15,645 nt of DNA from Bacteroidota bacterium (lineage in GTDB: Bacteria; Bacteroidota; Ignavibacteria; Tepidaquicellales; Tepidaquicellaceae). The position numbers and the translations under genes are program-made. The stretch covers positions 1 to 15,645 of the forward strand of contig JAEYVS010000029.1 of the NCBI GenBank assembly GCA_023429265.1, read 5' to 3'. The notes under the pieces are model-generated. The model had not been told where the DNA came from. It did not search any database and worked only from the letters and a program-made list of their open reading frames with translations. How positions within the stretch are numbered: the stretch's first letter is position 1; each line of letters begins with the position of its first letter. Positions 14,558-15,645 of the stretch are shown here, piece after piece.

Positions 14558-15645
14558 TTGAGAATACTTGATAGATATATATTAAAAAGTTTTGTAATGA
14601 ATTTCTTCTTTGGAACACTATGTTTCATTGTTATATTCATTGCAATAGACCTGATCGAAAATGTGGATAAGTTTATCGATAAGAATGTGCCTAATGAAAT
14701 ACTTATAAGATATTATATTTATTTCATACCTGAAATTTTAAAATTAATAACCCCGGTGGGAATGCTTCTGGCTTCCCTATTTACCATATCAAGGTTTATT
14801 AACTACTCGGAATATACTGCAATGCAGTCATCCGGTATAAGTTTAGCCCGTTACCTGGCTCCAATAATGGCATTTGGACTTCTCATAACCTTATTTTCGG
14901 TATATTTTAACGGATGGATCGTTCCCGAAGCAAATTCTTCCCGGCTTCAGATCGACCGGCAGTACTTAGGAAAAAATGTAATTAATGCGAGCGTACAAAA
15001 TCTTCATATACAGGATCAGAATAGCAGGATAATAACAATTGGGTTTTATGATGACGTCTCAAGGACAGGACAGCAAATTTCGATACAGAATTTTGATCCA
15101 AATGACAGAACAAAATTAACTGCCAGATATGATGTTCAGAGTATTGTTTGGGATACGGCACGCTCAGACTGGAAGCTTACGATGGTTTCTGAAAGAAAAT
15201 TTATTGACAGTAACAAAATAGAGTATGAAACCTATCCAATTGCCTATGTAAGCGAAATCCCTGAATTGAGGAAACTATCTCTTACTCCCGACCTGATTTT
15301 AAAAAATCAACTTAAGCCTGAGGAAATGACATTGAGTGAACATAGTGAGTTCATCGATAATTTAAAAGCGAGCGGCCTGGAGAGCGCGAAGACTGAGGTA
15401 GATTATTATTCAAAGATATCATTTCCATTTGCCAATATTGTAACGATATTGTTTGGTGTATCGATATCAGCGAGTTCACGCCGACGTGGAGGAGCTGCCG
15501 TACAATTTGGTATAGCTATAATGGTCAGTTTTATATATCTGGGCTTTGTTCAAATATCCCAGGTTTTCGGTGATAATGGGGATATAAATCCCGTACTCAC
15601 TGCATGGCTGGCAAATATAATATTTATCATCATATCGCTTTTAAA
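14558..15645 (+). CDS. LptF/LptG family lipopolysaccharide export permease, 3' end cut by window edge
   Basis: The membrane permease of the Lpt system (YjgP/YjgQ family, PF03739), which with LptB ATPase extracts lipopolysaccharide from the inner membrane and passes it toward LptA and LptD. The N-terminus RILDRYILKSFVMNFFFGTL is typical of the family and requires a TTG start at 14558; the first in-frame ATG (14597) would remove these residues, and a stop codon (TGA, 14552-14554) lies just upstream. Visible parts are TM1 near 12-35, the coupling-helix region FINYSEYTAMQSSGIS that contacts LptB, a periplasmic beta-rich domain (about 130-270), and C-terminal membrane segments from SKISFPFANIVTI onward. 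It runs open to the window end at 362 residues, close to the family's usual length. LptF and LptG cannot be told apart safely here; the N-terminal motif slightly favours LptG. Confidence 0.93.
   Translation, partial: MRILDRYILKSFVMNFFFGTLCFIVIFIAIDLIENVDKFIDKNVPNEILIRYYIYFIPEILKLITPVGMLLASLFTISRFINYSEYTAMQSSGISLARYLAPIMAFGLLITLFSVYFNGWIVPEANSSRLQIDRQYLGKNVINASVQNLHIQDQNSRIITIGFYDDVSRTGQQISIQNFDPNDRTKLTARYDVQSIVWDTARSDWKLTMVSERKFIDSNKIEYETYPIAYVSEIPELRKLSLTPDLILKNQLKPEEMTLSEHSEFIDNLKASGLESAKTEVDYYSKISFPFANIVTILFGVSISASSRRRGGAAVQFGIAIMVSFIYLGFVQISQVFGDNGDINPVLTAWLANIIFIIISLL

Overview
The window most likely comes from the Bacteroidota/Ignavibacteriota side of the bacterial tree. Two secreted enzymes end in the same 79-residue type IX secretion (T9SS, type A) sorting domain, opening with YPNPFNP and closing with TKKM-LIK, in the style common in Ignavibacteria and related lineages. 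Most genes lack a Shine-Dalgarno sequence, one promoter matches the Bacteroidetes TTTG-N20-TAnnTTTG form, and the DNA is AT-rich. This placement is inference; there is no rRNA or marker phylogeny here.

Layout. 1-2141 (minus strand): nuoK then nuoL (cut by the window edge), membrane subunits of respiratory complex I. 2265-3758 (minus): an uncharacterised ~497-residue helical protein, called A here. 3759-4068: a regulatory region with a good promoter, several GAGACT motifs and hairpins. 4069-10781 (plus): a secreted class-C beta-lactamase-fold serine hydrolase, followed by two tandem GH81 endo-beta-1,3-glucanases carrying T9SS sorting domains and separated by a strong terminator. 10835-12307 (minus): a second uncharacterised protein, B, a full-length paralog of A. 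12493-13176 (plus): an exported beta-class carbonic anhydrase with a TTG start behind a clear Shine-Dalgarno. 13294-13770 (plus): an unknown small membrane protein. 13868-14476 (minus): a carboxymuconolactone-decarboxylase-family protein. 14558-end (plus): an LptF/LptG lipopolysaccharide-export permease, cut by the window edge.

How the genes relate. The GH81 pair looks like a secreted beta-1,3-glucan (laminarin or fungal/algal wall glucan) degradation unit, with the serine hydrolase immediately upstream and probably on the same transcript as the first glucanase. The most interesting pattern is that A and B are each transcribed divergently from an exported enzyme (serine hydrolase; carbonic anhydrase). 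Their upstream regions share the same boxes at the same spacing: GAGACT just before the ATG, ATAAAGGTAAAA about 33 bases out, and a second GAGACT exactly 97 bases from the first. This suggests an old duplication of gene plus control region, or a shared regulator. By eye, A and B are clearly more AT-rich than the nuo genes. No mobile element, CRISPR array, tRNA or rRNA was seen.
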